Shown here: piece after piece, positions 49,537-57,878 of the stretch
Layout: each line of letters opens with the position of its first letter
Numbering within the stretch: position 1 is the first letter of the stretch
NCBI RefSeq assembly: GCF_002162355.1
Contig: NZ_CP021434.1
Coordinates: 2,766,501 to 2,830,500 of the forward strand
Source: Tumebacillus avium
Lineage (GTDB): Bacteria; Bacillota; Bacilli; Tumebacillales; Tumebacillaceae
Direction of reading: 5' to 3'
DNA: 64,000 bases
Program-made: the position numbers and the translations under genes
Notes under the pieces: generated by a model
Databases searched by the model: none
Seen by the model: the letters and a program-made list of their open reading frames with translations, nothing else
What the model was told of the DNA's origin: nothing

Positions 49537-50784
49537 ATGAGCATATTAGGAACTCTGGCGGATGGTGCGTTTATTGCACTTCAAGGTTTGACGGGTGCTT
49601 TAAGTGCTTATCAGGTTGGCGTGTCCCTTTTCGGCATTCGCAAGCCGAAAGATACGATTACCCATGCTCCGGCGAAGTCTTTTGCGATCTTCGTCGCGGC
49701 GCACAATGAAGCAGAGGTTATTGAACCCCTGATCGAGAACCTGCAGCGTCTGGATTATCCGAAAGAGCTCTACGATATCTTTGTCATCTGTGACAACTGC
49801 ACCGACAACACGGCTGAGATCGTGAGAAATGCCGGTGCCATCGCTTTTGAACGTTTCGATGATACGAAGCGCGGCAAAGGCTTTGCGATTGAGTGGATGC
49901 TGGAGCGTCTGTGGGAGCAAGAGAAACAATACGATGCTGTTGTCATGTTTGACGCTGACAACCTGGCAGCCAAAGACTTCTTGATTCATATGAACGAGAA
50001 GCTGATGCGCGGCGACCGCGTCATCCAAGGCTACCTGGACACCAAGAACCCCAACGACTCTTGGATTTCCGTCTCCATGGCGATCTCCTACTATTTCACC
50101 AACCGCATGTGGCAGCTCGCGCGCTACAACTTGGGCCTTTCCAACGCTCTGGGCGGCACGGGGATCTGCATCGACACCGATCTGCTCAAGGAAATGGGCT
50201 GGGGCGCTCACTCCTTGACGGAAGACGTGGAGTTTACGGCTCGCTGCGTACAGCGCGGGATCTACCCGACCTGGGCGCATGACGCGAAAGTATACGATGA
50301 GAAGCCAAACACGATGAAAGCATCGTGGAACCAGCGCCTGCGCTGGATGCAGGGTCACTTCGACTGCGCATCCCGCTACTTCTGGCCGCTGCTTGGCAAG
50401 AGCATCAAGAACCGCAACTGGGCGATGCTCGATGCGGCGCTCTACCTGTTCCAGCCGATGCGTCTGTTGATCATTCTCGTCACCTCGATCATCTTGTACC
50501 TGCAACTGGTCATGCCGTCCTGGTGGGCGGTCACCGACGTGCAGCGCGTCTTGCTGCCGACCGAATATTGGGTGCTGGTCAATGCGTTGCTCTACGCACA
50601 GCTTCCGCTTTCGATGTACTTGGAGAAAGCGAATTGGCGGGCGTATGCCGCACTTATCATCTATCCGATCTTCCTGATTTCCTGGTTCCCGATCACGCTG
50701 GTTGCTTTCTTTACGAAAAACAACAAGACGTGGAGCCACACGGTGCATAACCGCGCCATCCGTCTGGATGAGTTGAGCAACTAA
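49537..50784 (+). CDS. Family 2 processive-type glycosyltransferase, membrane-bound
   Basis: A 415-aa GT-A enzyme with one N-terminal and about four C-terminal hydrophobic segments. Active-site elements in order: FVAAHNEAEVI, CDNCTDNTAEI, MFDADNLAAKDF (DxD-like), TEDVEFTARC (general base) and NQRLRWMQGH (the Q/RxxRW motif of processive enzymes). It probably makes or extends a glycan exported across the membrane. No accessory export genes adjoin, so product unknown. Own promoter and terminator. Confidence 0.88.
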   Translation: MSILGTLADGAFIALQGLTGALSAYQVGVSLFGIRKPKDTITHAPAKSFAIFVAAHNEAEVIEPLIENLQRLDYPKELYDIFVICDNCTDNTAEIVRNAGAIAFERFDDTKRGKGFAIEWMLERLWEQEKQYDAVVMFDADNLAAKDFLIHMNEKLMRGDRVIQGYLDTKNPNDSWISVSMAISYYFTNRMWQLARYNLGLSNALGGTGICIDTDLLKEMGWGAHSLTEDVEFTARCVQRGIYPTWAHDAKVYDEKPNTMKASWNQRLRWMQGHFDCASRYFWPLLGKSIKNRNWAMLDAALYLFQPMRLLIILVTSIILYLQLVMPSWWAVTDVQRVLLPTEYWVLVNALLYAQLPLSMYLEKANWRAYAALIIYPIFLISWFPITLVAFFTKNNKTWSHTVHNRAIRLDELSN

Positions 50785-50788
50785 AAAC

Positions 50789-50817
50789 AACACCCCCCGC
50801 GAAAGCAGGGGGTGTTT
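50789..50817 (+). terminator. Intrinsic terminator
   Basis: A 9-bp stem AACACCCCC/GGGGGTGTT after the GT2 gene. Confidence 0.85.
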
Positions 50818-50847
50818 CTGTGTATCCTTTGTGGGGAAAGGTATATA

Positions 50848-51177
50848 TTACTGCACCGGATTGTCTTCGTCGAGTCCGAGCAGGATGGTGATGGCGTCAC
50901 GGCCGGTCGTGCCGGGGACGATGCCCAACTCCTGCGCTTTGAGCGTGGTCGATTCCAGCGGTGCTGCAAGCAGTTCGTCGAGCGTTTTGACGCCGACCGC
51001 GCGTCCGGCGATGATCCCGCGACTGGCCAGCTTTTCGTTGAGCAGCCCGACATCGAGTGCGCCGCACATGATATACCCTTTTTCGGTCGTGACCATCACG
51101 AGATTGGTCTTGGGCAAAGTGACCGAGATCCCAAGCGCGATGCGATCACCAAATTGGATAGGGATGACGTTGATCAT
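50848..51177 (-). CDS. yunC: DUF1805 family protein, YunC-like
   Basis: A 109-aa protein matching B. subtilis YunC closely in pattern: LPKTNLVMVTTEKGYIMCGALDVGLLNEKLASRGI, AGRAVGVKTLDELLAAPLES, PGTTGRDA. Biochemical function of the family unknown. ATG at 51177 follows AGGAGGAG; an earlier in-frame start at 51195 has none. Divergent from the radical SAM gene. Confidence 0.85.
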   Translation of the reverse strand: MINVIPIQFGDRIALGISVTLPKTNLVMVTTEKGYIMCGALDVGLLNEKLASRGIIAGRAVGVKTLDELLAAPLESTTLKAQELGIVPGTTGRDAITILLGLDEDNPVQ

Positions 51178-51258
51178 CAGACTCCTCCTTGTCAAAAATG
51201 CATTTCTGTATCACGATATGATCAGCGTGGTAACACTATGAGTTCGCGGAGGCAAGAA

Positions 51259-53043
51259 ATGAAAATCGTACTCGCTACTTTGAATGCCAAATACATACAT
51301 GCATCGCTCGCGCTGCGCTATTTGCGGGCGTTTGCCCAAACTGATTTTCCGAACATCGATCTGTGTGAATACACGATCAAAGACCAGCCGATGAACGTGG
51401 TCGCCGACATTTACAAGCGCAAGCCTGATGTGATCGGCTTCTCGTGCTATATCTGGAACATCGAAGAGACGATTCCGATCATCGAGATGCTGCGCAAAGT
51501 GCTGCCCGATGTAAAAATTGTCCTCGGCGGCCCGGAAGTCTCTTATGACACGGAAGAATGGATGGAGCGGATTCAGGCGGCCGACGCGATCGTCATCGGC
51601 GAAGGGGAGAAGACGTTCCACCACCTGCTGCAAGAGTTCAGCGGAGCCGGCCAGTTGGAGACGGTGCAGGGGATTGTCTACCGCAATGAAGAAGGGAAGC
51701 CGAAACGCTCCTTTTTCCGTGAAAAATTGGAGCTGGATGAGATCCCGACCCCTTTTGCCGATGAAGACATCCCGACGCTGACCAACCGCGTGGTGTATTT
51801 TGAAGCGTCGCGGGGCTGTCCGTTCTCCTGTTCGTATTGCTTGTCTTCGATCGAGACCGGCGTGCGCTATTTTGACATCGAGCGCACGAAGCGCGATCTG
51901 TTGCGCTTGGTCGAAGGCGGCGTGAAGACGGTGAAGTTTGTGGACCGGACGTTTAACATCCACATGCGTTATGCCTTGCAGATCTTTGAGTATCTGATCG
52001 AGCTGCACCAGACGCACAAGGACGTGGTGTTCCAGTTTGAGATCACCGCCGATATTTTGAAGCCGCGCGTGGTGGAATTTTTGGCTGAACATGCGCCGCC
52101 GGGGCTGTTCCGCTTTGAGATCGGCGTGCAGTCGACCAACGATGTGACCAACGAGATCGTCAACCGCAAGCAGAACTGGGAGAAGCTGACCAACACCGTG
52201 CTTGGCGTGAAAGCGACCGGCAAGATCGATCAGCATCTGGACTTGATCGCCGGCCTGCCGCAGGAGGACTACCACTCGTTTAAGAAGACGTTCAATGACG
52301 TGTTTGCGCTCGAGATCGAGGAATTGCAGCTCGGTTTCTTGAAAATGCTGCGCGGGGTTGGTGTGCGGCTTGATGCGGACAAGTACGGGTATCTCTTTAT
52401 GGACAAGGCGCCGTACGAGATTTTGAGCAATGATGTGCTGCCGTTTGATGATGTGATTCGGATCAAGCGGGTGGAGGATGTGCTGGAGAAGTATTGGAAT
52501 GCGCACCGCACCAATCGCACGGTGCGCTATCTGGTGGGCGAAGAGTTCCCGTCGGCGTTTGATTTCTTCCAGGACTTTGGCGACTACTGGGAGGAGCAGG
52601 GCTGGAACCGCATCGGGCATCAGGTGGAAGACCTGTTCCGCCGCTTGCTGGCCTTTTTGCAAGTGCGCGGGCTGAAGCGTGAAGATCTGGTGCTGGGCTT
52701 GATGAAGATCGATTATCTGATCGGCTTTAAAAACAAACCGCGCGGCATCTGGTGGGAGCGGACGCTGGAGAAAGCGGAAGCGCAGCAGTACATTCAGGCC
52801 GTTGTGGCCAGACCGGAGCTGCTCGGGGAGCAGTGGGCGCGTTTAGGGCTCAGCGAGCAGGAGATTCACAAGCATTGCCTCTTGGAGACGGTGCCGTTCC
52901 AACTGCTCGATGAGAAGGGGATGGCGTTTGAGCCGGGCGAAGAGCATCTGCTGATCACCTATTATGAGCCGGGGCAGAAGCAGGAGCCGCAGTTTTTCAC
53001 CTGTGCGCGGAGCAAGGTGGAGCTCAGCTCTGTGAAAAGTTGA
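51259..53043 (+). CDS. B12-binding domain radical SAM protein
   Basis: A 594-aa protein: N-terminal cobalamin-binding Rossmann domain (about 1-140: VLATLNAKYIHASLALRYL, DVIGFSCYIWN, VLGGPEVSYD), radical SAM domain with cluster motif GCPFSCSYCLSS near residue 192, and a C-terminal DUF4080-like region. Such proteins catalyse methylations or rearrangements on metabolites or RNA; the substrate is unknown. ATG at 51259 follows GCGGAGG. Members are often annotated as hopanoid or BchE-like enzymes without evidence. Confidence 0.87.
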   Translation: MKIVLATLNAKYIHASLALRYLRAFAQTDFPNIDLCEYTIKDQPMNVVADIYKRKPDVIGFSCYIWNIEETIPIIEMLRKVLPDVKIVLGGPEVSYDTEEWMERIQAADAIVIGEGEKTFHHLLQEFSGAGQLETVQGIVYRNEEGKPKRSFFREKLELDEIPTPFADEDIPTLTNRVVYFEASRGCPFSCSYCLSSIETGVRYFDIERTKRDLLRLVEGGVKTVKFVDRTFNIHMRYALQIFEYLIELHQTHKDVVFQFEITADILKPRVVEFLAEHAPPGLFRFEIGVQSTNDVTNEIVNRKQNWEKLTNTVLGVKATGKIDQHLDLIAGLPQEDYHSFKKTFNDVFALEIEELQLGFLKMLRGVGVRLDADKYGYLFMDKAPYEILSNDVLPFDDVIRIKRVEDVLEKYWNAHRTNRTVRYLVGEEFPSAFDFFQDFGDYWEEQGWNRIGHQVEDLFRRLLAFLQVRGLKREDLVLGLMKIDYLIGFKNKPRGIWWERTLEKAEAQQYIQAVVARPELLGEQWARLGLSEQEIHKHCLLETVPFQLLDEKGMAFEPGEEHLLITYYEPGQKQEPQFFTCARSKVELSSVKS

Positions 53044-53132
53044 TGAAGATCTGCTAACTTGTCTTGCCAGAGGGCCATGTGCAGTGGTATGTATGAAGGT
53101 GGAGTTTTTGTGAAAGGGGTTCGACCCGCCAC

Positions 53133-53768
53133 ATGCGTAAAAATGGTTCCTGGCTGATTTATCCGTTGTTTTTTATCGCGCTGATGTGGGCGCTGCATAC
53201 GCTGACGAAAAATTTTATGACCGATCCGGAGTTCTCGAAGTTTCTGATGTACAAGACGATAGGCGATGGCTTTAATCAGGAGTTGTGGACGGTGCTGATC
53301 CGGGTGCACATCATCCTGGCGGTGACGGCGATTCTGGCCGGGCCGCTGGGGTTTGTGAAAAAAATTCGGGTGAAGCGTCCGGCGCTGCACCGGATGATCG
53401 GCAAGGTGTATATCGGCTCGATTCTGTTGAATGTCCTGCCGGCGCTGTATGTCGCGCTGCATGCGACCGGCGGTCTGATCGCCACGGTGGGCTTTTTCCT
53501 GCTCACCGCCGTCTGGCTATACGCGACGGTGAAAGCGTACACCACGATCCGCAAGCGGCAGGTGGAAGCGCACCGCCGCTGGATGATCCGCAGCTATGCG
53601 GTCACCTTGGCCAATAACACCTTGTACGTCGTCAACCTCGTCCTGGACAAGGCGTTTGGCCTGGAATATGTCCCCGCGTACGTCATCGCCGTCTGGTCCT
53701 GCTGGATGATCAACCTCTTCGTCGCCGAAGGGTACCTGAGGTTGCGCCGAAACGGACAAGCCGCGTAA
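53133..53768 (+). CDS. DUF2306 family membrane protein
   Basis: A 211-aa protein with about five to six membrane helices and the family blocks LIRVHIILAVTAILAGPLGF, RPALHRMIGKVYI, EAHRRWMIRSYAVTLANNTLYV. Conserved His and Arg residues in helix ends suggest haem or quinone chemistry in the family, but no function is established. ATG at 53133 with AAAGGGG upstream at a long spacing. Confidence 0.8.
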   Translation: MRKNGSWLIYPLFFIALMWALHTLTKNFMTDPEFSKFLMYKTIGDGFNQELWTVLIRVHIILAVTAILAGPLGFVKKIRVKRPALHRMIGKVYIGSILLNVLPALYVALHATGGLIATVGFFLLTAVWLYATVKAYTTIRKRQVEAHRRWMIRSYAVTLANNTLYVVNLVLDKAFGLEYVPAYVIAVWSCWMINLFVAEGYLRLRRNGQAA

Positions 53769-53785
53769 GAAAAGCGAACTTGCCC

Positions 53786-53859
53786 GCGACATGCGACATG
53801 CGACATGCGACATGCGACATGCGACATGCGACATGCGACATGCGACATGCGACATGCGA
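53786..53859. repeat. Heptanucleotide tandem repeat (GCGACAT, about 10.5 copies)
   Basis: Seventy-four bases of exact GCGACAT units, starting 17 nt after the DUF2306 stop and ending just before the terminator of the convergent XRE gene. Every unit contains ATG on the plus strand and CATG. Because 7 is not a multiple of 3, the array reads through all frames; it is not part of a credible gene. Confidence 0.95.
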
Positions 53860-53880
53860 TCAGGTCTGCGGTAAAACAAA

Positions 53881-53904
53881 GACGCGCTCATTTATGAGCG
53901 CGTC
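53881..53904 (-). terminator. Terminator hairpin overlapping the end of the XRE gene
   Basis: A perfect 10-bp stem GACGCGCTCA/TGAGCGCGTC. On the minus strand its 5' arm encodes the last four codons (KTRS), the TAA lies in the loop, and TTTGTTTT follows. Confidence 0.85.
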
Positions 53905-54299
53905 TTGTTTTTGATGCGGGTCTGTACGGTATGTTCCAACTCGCGAATGACTGCTTCGCGTTCCTCATCGGGGACTTGCAGGAGCATGTCCGGCAGCGTC
54001 AGGAGGAAGTGCTGAATCTCCTCGGGATACGCATGTGCCGCCGCGGGCGTGACTTTGTAAACGGCCTGGTCTTCTTTCACCAGAGCCTCGTCGGTGCGGC
54101 CGAGCAGGAAGTCGTACGTGACGTCGAAGAAATCGGCGATCTTCTCTAAGGTGTCAAGGCGCGGAATGCGCTCGTCGTTCTCTTCGCTGTTTTCATAATG
54201 CGAGATCGAGGTGCGGTCGATGCCGACCTCTTTGGCCAGCGTCTCCTGGGACAGCTTTCTGTCTTTGCGGAGCGCTTTCAAACGCTGCGGAAAACCCAT
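53892..54299 (-). CDS. XRE family transcriptional regulator
   Basis: A 135-aa regulator with an N-terminal HTH (RLKALRKDRKLSQETLAKEVGIDRTSISHYENS) followed by IPRLDTLEKIADFFDVTYDFLLGRTDE, as in phage-repressor-like and SinR-like proteins, and a C-terminal helical part (about 85-130). ATG at 54299 has AGAAGGTG 10 nt upstream; an upstream GTG at 54311 is too close to it. Divergent from a second, shorter XRE gene; several copies of a GTGCG...CGCAC element lie between them. Confidence 0.87.
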   Translation of the reverse strand: MGFPQRLKALRKDRKLSQETLAKEVGIDRTSISHYENSEENDERIPRLDTLEKIADFFDVTYDFLLGRTDEALVKEDQAVYKVTPAAAHAYPEEIQHFLLTLPDMLLQVPDEEREAVIRELEHTVQTRIKNKTRS

Positions 54300-54368
54300 G
54301 GCTTTGTTCACCTTCTCTTGATGAAGTGCTGTCTTTCATCTTATCATTCGTTGTGCGGAATAAAAACT

Positions 54369-54383
54369 GTGCGCCTAACGCAC
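54369..54383. promoter_or_regulatory. Operator-like element, site 1
   Basis: GTGCG-CCTAA-CGCAC, a 5-bp inverted repeat with 5-nt spacer, directly upstream of the -35 of the 77-aa XRE gene. A half-site GTGCGGAATA lies at 54353-54362. Confidence 0.5.
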
Positions 54384-54390
54384 TTGCTTA

Positions 54391-54420
54391 TTGACAGTTG
54401 CGAAGCGGAAAACGTATGAT
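54391..54420 (+). promoter_or_regulatory. SigA-type promoter of the 77-aa XRE gene
   Basis: TTGACA, 18 nt, TATGAT, about 50 nt upstream of the start. Confidence 0.7.
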
Positions 54421-54432
54421 AGTTTGTAAGAG

Positions 54433-54447
54433 GTGCGAGATAAGCAC
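54433..54447. promoter_or_regulatory. Operator-like element, site 2
   Basis: GTGCG-AGATA-AGCAC (one mismatch to site 1 symmetry), 13 nt after the -10, in a position where binding would block initiation. Confidence 0.45.
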
Positions 54448-54471
54448 AACACTTTGGAGGTGTGTTTTCCC

Positions 54472-54705
54472 ATGACGACCGAATTGCGCGCACGGCAAAG
54501 GCTGATCAATGCACGAAAAGGAAAACGGATGACGCAGGAGCAACTGGCAGCAGCGGTTGGCATCACACGCGCCTACCTCGCCAACATCGAACGGGGGAAA
54601 CACGCTCCGTCGCTGCGGGTGGCATTTGAACTGGCCCGCGTGCTCGACGGGAAACTGGAGGATCTTTTTTTGGAAGACAGAGTGCGGAATACGCACAATA
54701 TGTAA
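54472..54705 (+). CDS. XRE family regulator, short HTH-only protein
   Basis: A 77-aa protein that is almost only a helix-turn-helix: LINARKGKRMTQEQLAAAVGITRAYLANIERGKHAPSL, then VAFELARVLDGKLEDLFLED. ATG at 54472 follows GGAGGTG; in-frame starts upstream have none. Its own C-terminal codons contain a third copy of the GTGCG-N5-CGCAC element. With the divergent 135-aa XRE protein it looks like a two-regulator switch. Confidence 0.85.
   Translation: MTTELRARQRLINARKGKRMTQEQLAAAVGITRAYLANIERGKHAPSLRVAFELARVLDGKLEDLFLEDRVRNTHNM
54682..54696. promoter_or_regulatory. Operator-like element, site 3
   Basis: GTGCG-GAATA-CGCAC, perfectly symmetric arms, inside the last codons of the 77-aa XRE gene. 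Confidence 0.4.
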
Positions 54706-54783
54706 ATGGGATGAAATTTACGATAGTAGAACTACAGATCTAAGTTTAACATAAAAGAGAGCGCAAAGGATATAATTTTGCTT

Positions 54784-54800
54784 TCCGAAACGTTTTCGGA
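54784..54800. promoter_or_regulatory. Palindrome upstream of the M42 peptidase gene
   Basis: TCCGAAA-CG-TTTTCGGA, 53 nt before the start and just upstream of ATGATACTAT, a possible -10. Likely an operator; it resembles a cre core but lacks the TG and CA ends. Confidence 0.4.
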
Positions 54801-54852
54801 CATGATACTATGGTAGTGCGTTACATGGGGAAAGAAAAGGGGGCTTTTTGAG

Positions 54853-55929
54853 ATGGATGAACAAACCAAGATGATAAAAGAACTCTGCGATACGGACGGC
54901 ATTCCCGGTTTTGAGCGCGAAGTGCGCAACAAGATGCGCGAACTGCTGACTCCTGTGTCCGATGAGATCATCACCGACCGCATGGGCGGCATCGTCGGCA
55001 AGAAGACCGGAGATGCTAACGGGCCGAAGATCCTGTTTGCCGGCCACCTCGACGAAATCGGCTGGATGGTTACATATGTTACATCGAAGGGCTTCCTTCG
55101 CTTCCAACCGATGGGCGGCTGGTGGGCGCACGTGGTTTTGGCACAGCGCGTGAAGATCAAGACCCGCACCGGCGAAGTGCTGGGTGTGGTCGGCTCCAAG
55201 GCGCCGCACGCTCTCCCTGCGAAAGACCGCGAGCGCGTGCTGGAATTCAAGGAGATGTTCATCGACGTCGGCGCAACTTCCAAAGAAGATGTCGAAGAGA
55301 TGGGCATCCGTCCGGGCGACATGATCGTGCCGATCTCCGAGTTCACCACGATGCGTAACGGCGACGTTTGGGTCGGCAAAGCGCTCGACAACCGCGCAGG
55401 CTGCGGTCTGGCGGTCGAAGTGATGCGCCGTCTGCAAAACGAATCGCACCCGAACATTCTGTTTGGCGGCGCGACCGTACAGGAAGAGATCCAGCTGCGC
55501 GGCGCAGGCGTCCTCGCCAACCTCGTTCAGCCGGACATCGCGTTTGCGCTCGACGTTGGCGTGGCGTACGACACCCCGGGTTTTGAAGGCTACCAGCAGT
55601 CTTGCAACTTGGGCGAGGGTCCGCTCAGCTTCATCTACGACACCTCGATGATCCCGAACGTGCCGCTGCGCGACCTCGTGCACGACACGGCGAAGGAACT
55701 CGGCATCAACCTGCAGGTCGATGCGCTGACCGGCGGCGGCCAGGACGGCGGCAAGTTCCACATCTCCAACCACGGCGTGCCGACGATCGCACTGGGCTTT
55801 GCGACCCGTTACATCCACTCGCACACCGCGCTGCTGTCCAAAAAGGACTGGGAGCAGGCGGCAGATCTGCTTGTCGCGGTGATTAAAAAGCTCGACCGCA
55901 AAACGGTGGACGCGATTCATAACTGGTAA
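54853..55929 (+). CDS. M42 family metallopeptidase (tetrahedral aminopeptidase-like)
   Basis: A 358-aa di-metal aminopeptidase. Ligands: His and Asp in FAGHLDEIGWMV, bridging Asp in GKALDNRAGCG, catalytic Glu pair in ATVQEEIQLRGA, and His in RYIHSHTALLS. Family enzymes form large tetrahedral complexes that trim oligopeptides in the cytoplasm; older annotations call them endoglucanase or glutamyl aminopeptidase. ATG with AAAGGGGGC upstream. Confidence 0.9.
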   Translation: MDEQTKMIKELCDTDGIPGFEREVRNKMRELLTPVSDEIITDRMGGIVGKKTGDANGPKILFAGHLDEIGWMVTYVTSKGFLRFQPMGGWWAHVVLAQRVKIKTRTGEVLGVVGSKAPHALPAKDRERVLEFKEMFIDVGATSKEDVEEMGIRPGDMIVPISEFTTMRNGDVWVGKALDNRAGCGLAVEVMRRLQNESHPNILFGGATVQEEIQLRGAGVLANLVQPDIAFALDVGVAYDTPGFEGYQQSCNLGEGPLSFIYDTSMIPNVPLRDLVHDTAKELGINLQVDALTGGGQDGGKFHISNHGVPTIALGFATRYIHSHTALLSKKDWEQAADLLVAVIKKLDRKTVDAIHNW

Positions 55930-55945
55930 GTTTCGCGGCTCCAGC

Positions 55946-55979
55946 AATCCCTTATCCTTTCGGATGAGGGATTTTTTTT
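55946..55979 (+). terminator. Intrinsic terminator
   Basis: AATCCCT/AGGGATT outer stem with ATCC/GGAT inner stem and eight T after the M42 gene. Confidence 0.88.
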
Positions 55980-56019
55980 ATTTTGCCCATACTACGTGGG
56001 GAAAGGGGTGACGTTCTCG

Positions 56020-56499
56020 TTGGGTGTTCTGGACAATTACCCGCTGGTCGCTGCGCTCACGGCGATCGTGACCGCTCAGTTGATCAAGATTCCGCTGCAC
56101 TTTTTGTTTCACCGCGAGTGGGACTGGAAGCGATTCGTTGGCACAGGCGGCATGCCGAGTTCGCACTCCGCAGGGGTGACGGCGCTGGCGTCGGCGGTGG
56201 GCTATCAGCAAGGGCTGGATTCGGCGTTTTTTGCGCTGGCGGTGATCTTAGGCTTGATCGTGATGTACGATGCGATGGGCATCCGCCGTCATGCCGGCGA
56301 GCAGGCGATCGCAATCAATGATTTGGAAACGGCGTTTGACCAGCATATTGAAACGGACGACCCGGAGTTTTCCCGCCGCCAGCTGCGGCGCAAGAAAAAG
56401 CAGCTCAAAGAACTGCTTGGCCACCATCCGATCGAAGTGGCGGGCGGGGCGGCGTATGGGATTGCCCTCGGGATCGCGCTGCACTGGCTGTATTTTTAG
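56020..56499 (+). CDS. yuiD: Divergent PAP2 family protein (DUF212, YuiD-like)
   Basis: A 159-aa membrane protein with the acid-phosphatase/vanadium-haloperoxidase-related motif GGMPSSHSAGVTAL and MYDAMGIRRHAGEQA, plus the C-terminal KELLGHHPIEVAGG, as in B. subtilis YuiD. Function unproven; the fold suggests lipid phosphatase chemistry. The TTG at 56020 is chosen because AAAGGGGTG lies 9 nt upstream and the resulting N-terminus aligns with YuiD; GTG at 55996 or 56008 are alternatives. Confidence 0.83.
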   Translation: MGVLDNYPLVAALTAIVTAQLIKIPLHFLFHREWDWKRFVGTGGMPSSHSAGVTALASAVGYQQGLDSAFFALAVILGLIVMYDAMGIRRHAGEQAIAINDLETAFDQHIETDDPEFSRRQLRRKKKQLKELLGHHPIEVAGGAAYGIALGIALHWLYF

Positions 56500-56517
56500 A
56501 GCAAAGGAGTTTTCCTG

Positions 56518-57498
56518 ATGACGCGTTTTGAGCCTGATTTGGTCTTCTTCGAACCAAAAGCGCTCGAGTACCCGGTCGGAGATGCGTTGTATCGCCGTTT
56601 TAAAGCCACCGATATCCCGATCAAAGTCACCTCATCCCATAACCGCGTGACCGGGATTCCGGGCGATACGCCGTCCAAAGCGTACGCCAATGCCAAACGG
56701 ACGCTGGTCGTTGGCGTCAAGCGCACGATGAAGCTGGACACGTCAAAGCCCTCGGCCGATTATGCCCTGCCCGTCTCGACCGGGTGCCCGGGACATTGCC
56801 ATTATTGCTATCTGCAGACGACGATGGGCAAGAAGCCGTACGTGCGGGTCTACGTGAACATCGACGAAATTCTCGACAACGCGCAAAAATATATCGACGA
56901 GCGGGCGCCGGAAATCACCACATTCGAAGCAGCTTGCACATCCGATCCGATCGCAGTGGAGCATCTGACCGGCAATTTGAAGCGGATGATCGAGTTCATG
57001 GGCGCGCAGGACCTGGCGAAGTTACGTTTTGTCACCAAATACGACGATGTTGATCACCTGCTGGATGCCAAACATAACGGCAAAACGCGGTTTCGTTTTT
57101 CGATCAACTCGCGTTATGTGATCAAAAATTTTGAGCCGGGCGTCGCGCATTTTGATTCGCGGATCGAAGCGGCCGGCAAAGTGGCGAAAGCGGGCTATCC
57201 GCTGGGCTTTATCGTAGCTCCTTTGATCATCTATGACGGCTGGGAAGACGGGTATGCGGAGCTGTTCGAACGCCTGAGCCGGGAGCTGATCCCGGAAGCG
57301 AAGCAAGACCTGACGTTCGAGTTGATCCAGCATCGCTTCACGGCGACGGCAAAGCGGATCATTTTGCAAAATTACCCGGCGACGAAGCTGGAGATGGACG
57401 AAGAGAAGCGCAAATACAAGTACGGAAAATACGGACGGGGCAAGTGGGTCTATCAAGGCAGCGATGCGGACAAGCTGAATCTGCATCTTCGGGGCTGA
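56518..57498 (+). CDS. splB: Spore photoproduct lyase
   Basis: A 326-aa radical SAM enzyme. The cluster motif is STGCPGHCHYCYLQTTMG (Cys-x3-Cys-x2-Cys), followed by EAACTSDPIAVEHLTG and RFSINSRYVIKNFEPG, the SplB pattern. It reverses the spore photoproduct (5-thyminyl-5,6-dihydrothymine) in DNA during germination. ATG follows GCAAAGGAG. No splA is present upstream; the preceding gene is yuiD, 18 nt away, so an operon is possible. Direct evidence that the organism sporulates. Confidence 0.93.
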   Translation: MTRFEPDLVFFEPKALEYPVGDALYRRFKATDIPIKVTSSHNRVTGIPGDTPSKAYANAKRTLVVGVKRTMKLDTSKPSADYALPVSTGCPGHCHYCYLQTTMGKKPYVRVYVNIDEILDNAQKYIDERAPEITTFEAACTSDPIAVEHLTGNLKRMIEFMGAQDLAKLRFVTKYDDVDHLLDAKHNGKTRFRFSINSRYVIKNFEPGVAHFDSRIEAAGKVAKAGYPLGFIVAPLIIYDGWEDGYAELFERLSRELIPEAKQDLTFELIQHRFTATAKRIILQNYPATKLEMDEEKRKYKYGKYGRGKWVYQGSDADKLNLHLRG

Positions 57499-57554
57499 TT
57501 GAGGAATACTTTCCACAGGCCAAAATTGAGTATTTCACTTAGGAGGATGCGGAA

Positions 57555-57866
57555 ATGGCAGAACGAGACGGCATCCGAAATGCCCTGATGGCAGAGTTTG
57601 AAGCAGCAACCGATGAAAGTTTTACCTATAAGAACCGATGGGGGGACGACAAAGTGGAAGAAAATCAAAATGTGATTGAAAAAGGCCTCGACGCAGCGCG
57701 CCAGGCGGCGCAAGAGGAAGGCATGCAAAACAAGGTGGAAGAGCTGGGCAGCCAGCTGCAGCAAGGCGTGAACACCGGCCGCAAAGACGAAGACGGCAAC
57801 GGCCAGCCGCTGGCTGCTGCCCAAGACGGCTTCCGCGCCGATTACGACGACAGCTCCAACGTCTAA
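57555..57866 (+). CDS. Hypothetical charged protein
   Basis: A 103-aa hydrophilic protein rich in Glu, Gln, Ala and Asp, with a predicted amphipathic helix around NVIEKGLDAARQAAQEEG and a disordered acidic C-terminus (FRADYDDSSNV). No family recognised; not similar to SplA. SD AGGAGG. It follows splB by 56 nt and could be a spore or stress protein. Closed by a terminator shared with the micro-ORF array. Confidence 0.65.
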   Translation: MAERDGIRNALMAEFEAATDESFTYKNRWGDDKVEENQNVIEKGLDAARQAAQEEGMQNKVEELGSQLQQGVNTGRKDEDGNGQPLAAAQDGFRADYDDSSNV

Positions 57867-57878
57867 GCCAAAACAGAA

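Noticed and set aside
53594-53848. Minus-strand ORF with repeated MSHVACR units
   Set aside because: The peptide repeat is only the translation of the 7-bp repeat through the frame; no SD and it runs into antisense of the DUF2306 gene.
53786-53859. CRISPR or origin iteron array in the GCGACAT repeat
   Set aside because: Units are contiguous with no spacers, and no replication or cas gene is nearby.
57555-57866. SplA regulator of splB
   Set aside because: Size and sequence do not resemble SplA, and it lies downstream rather than upstream of splB.
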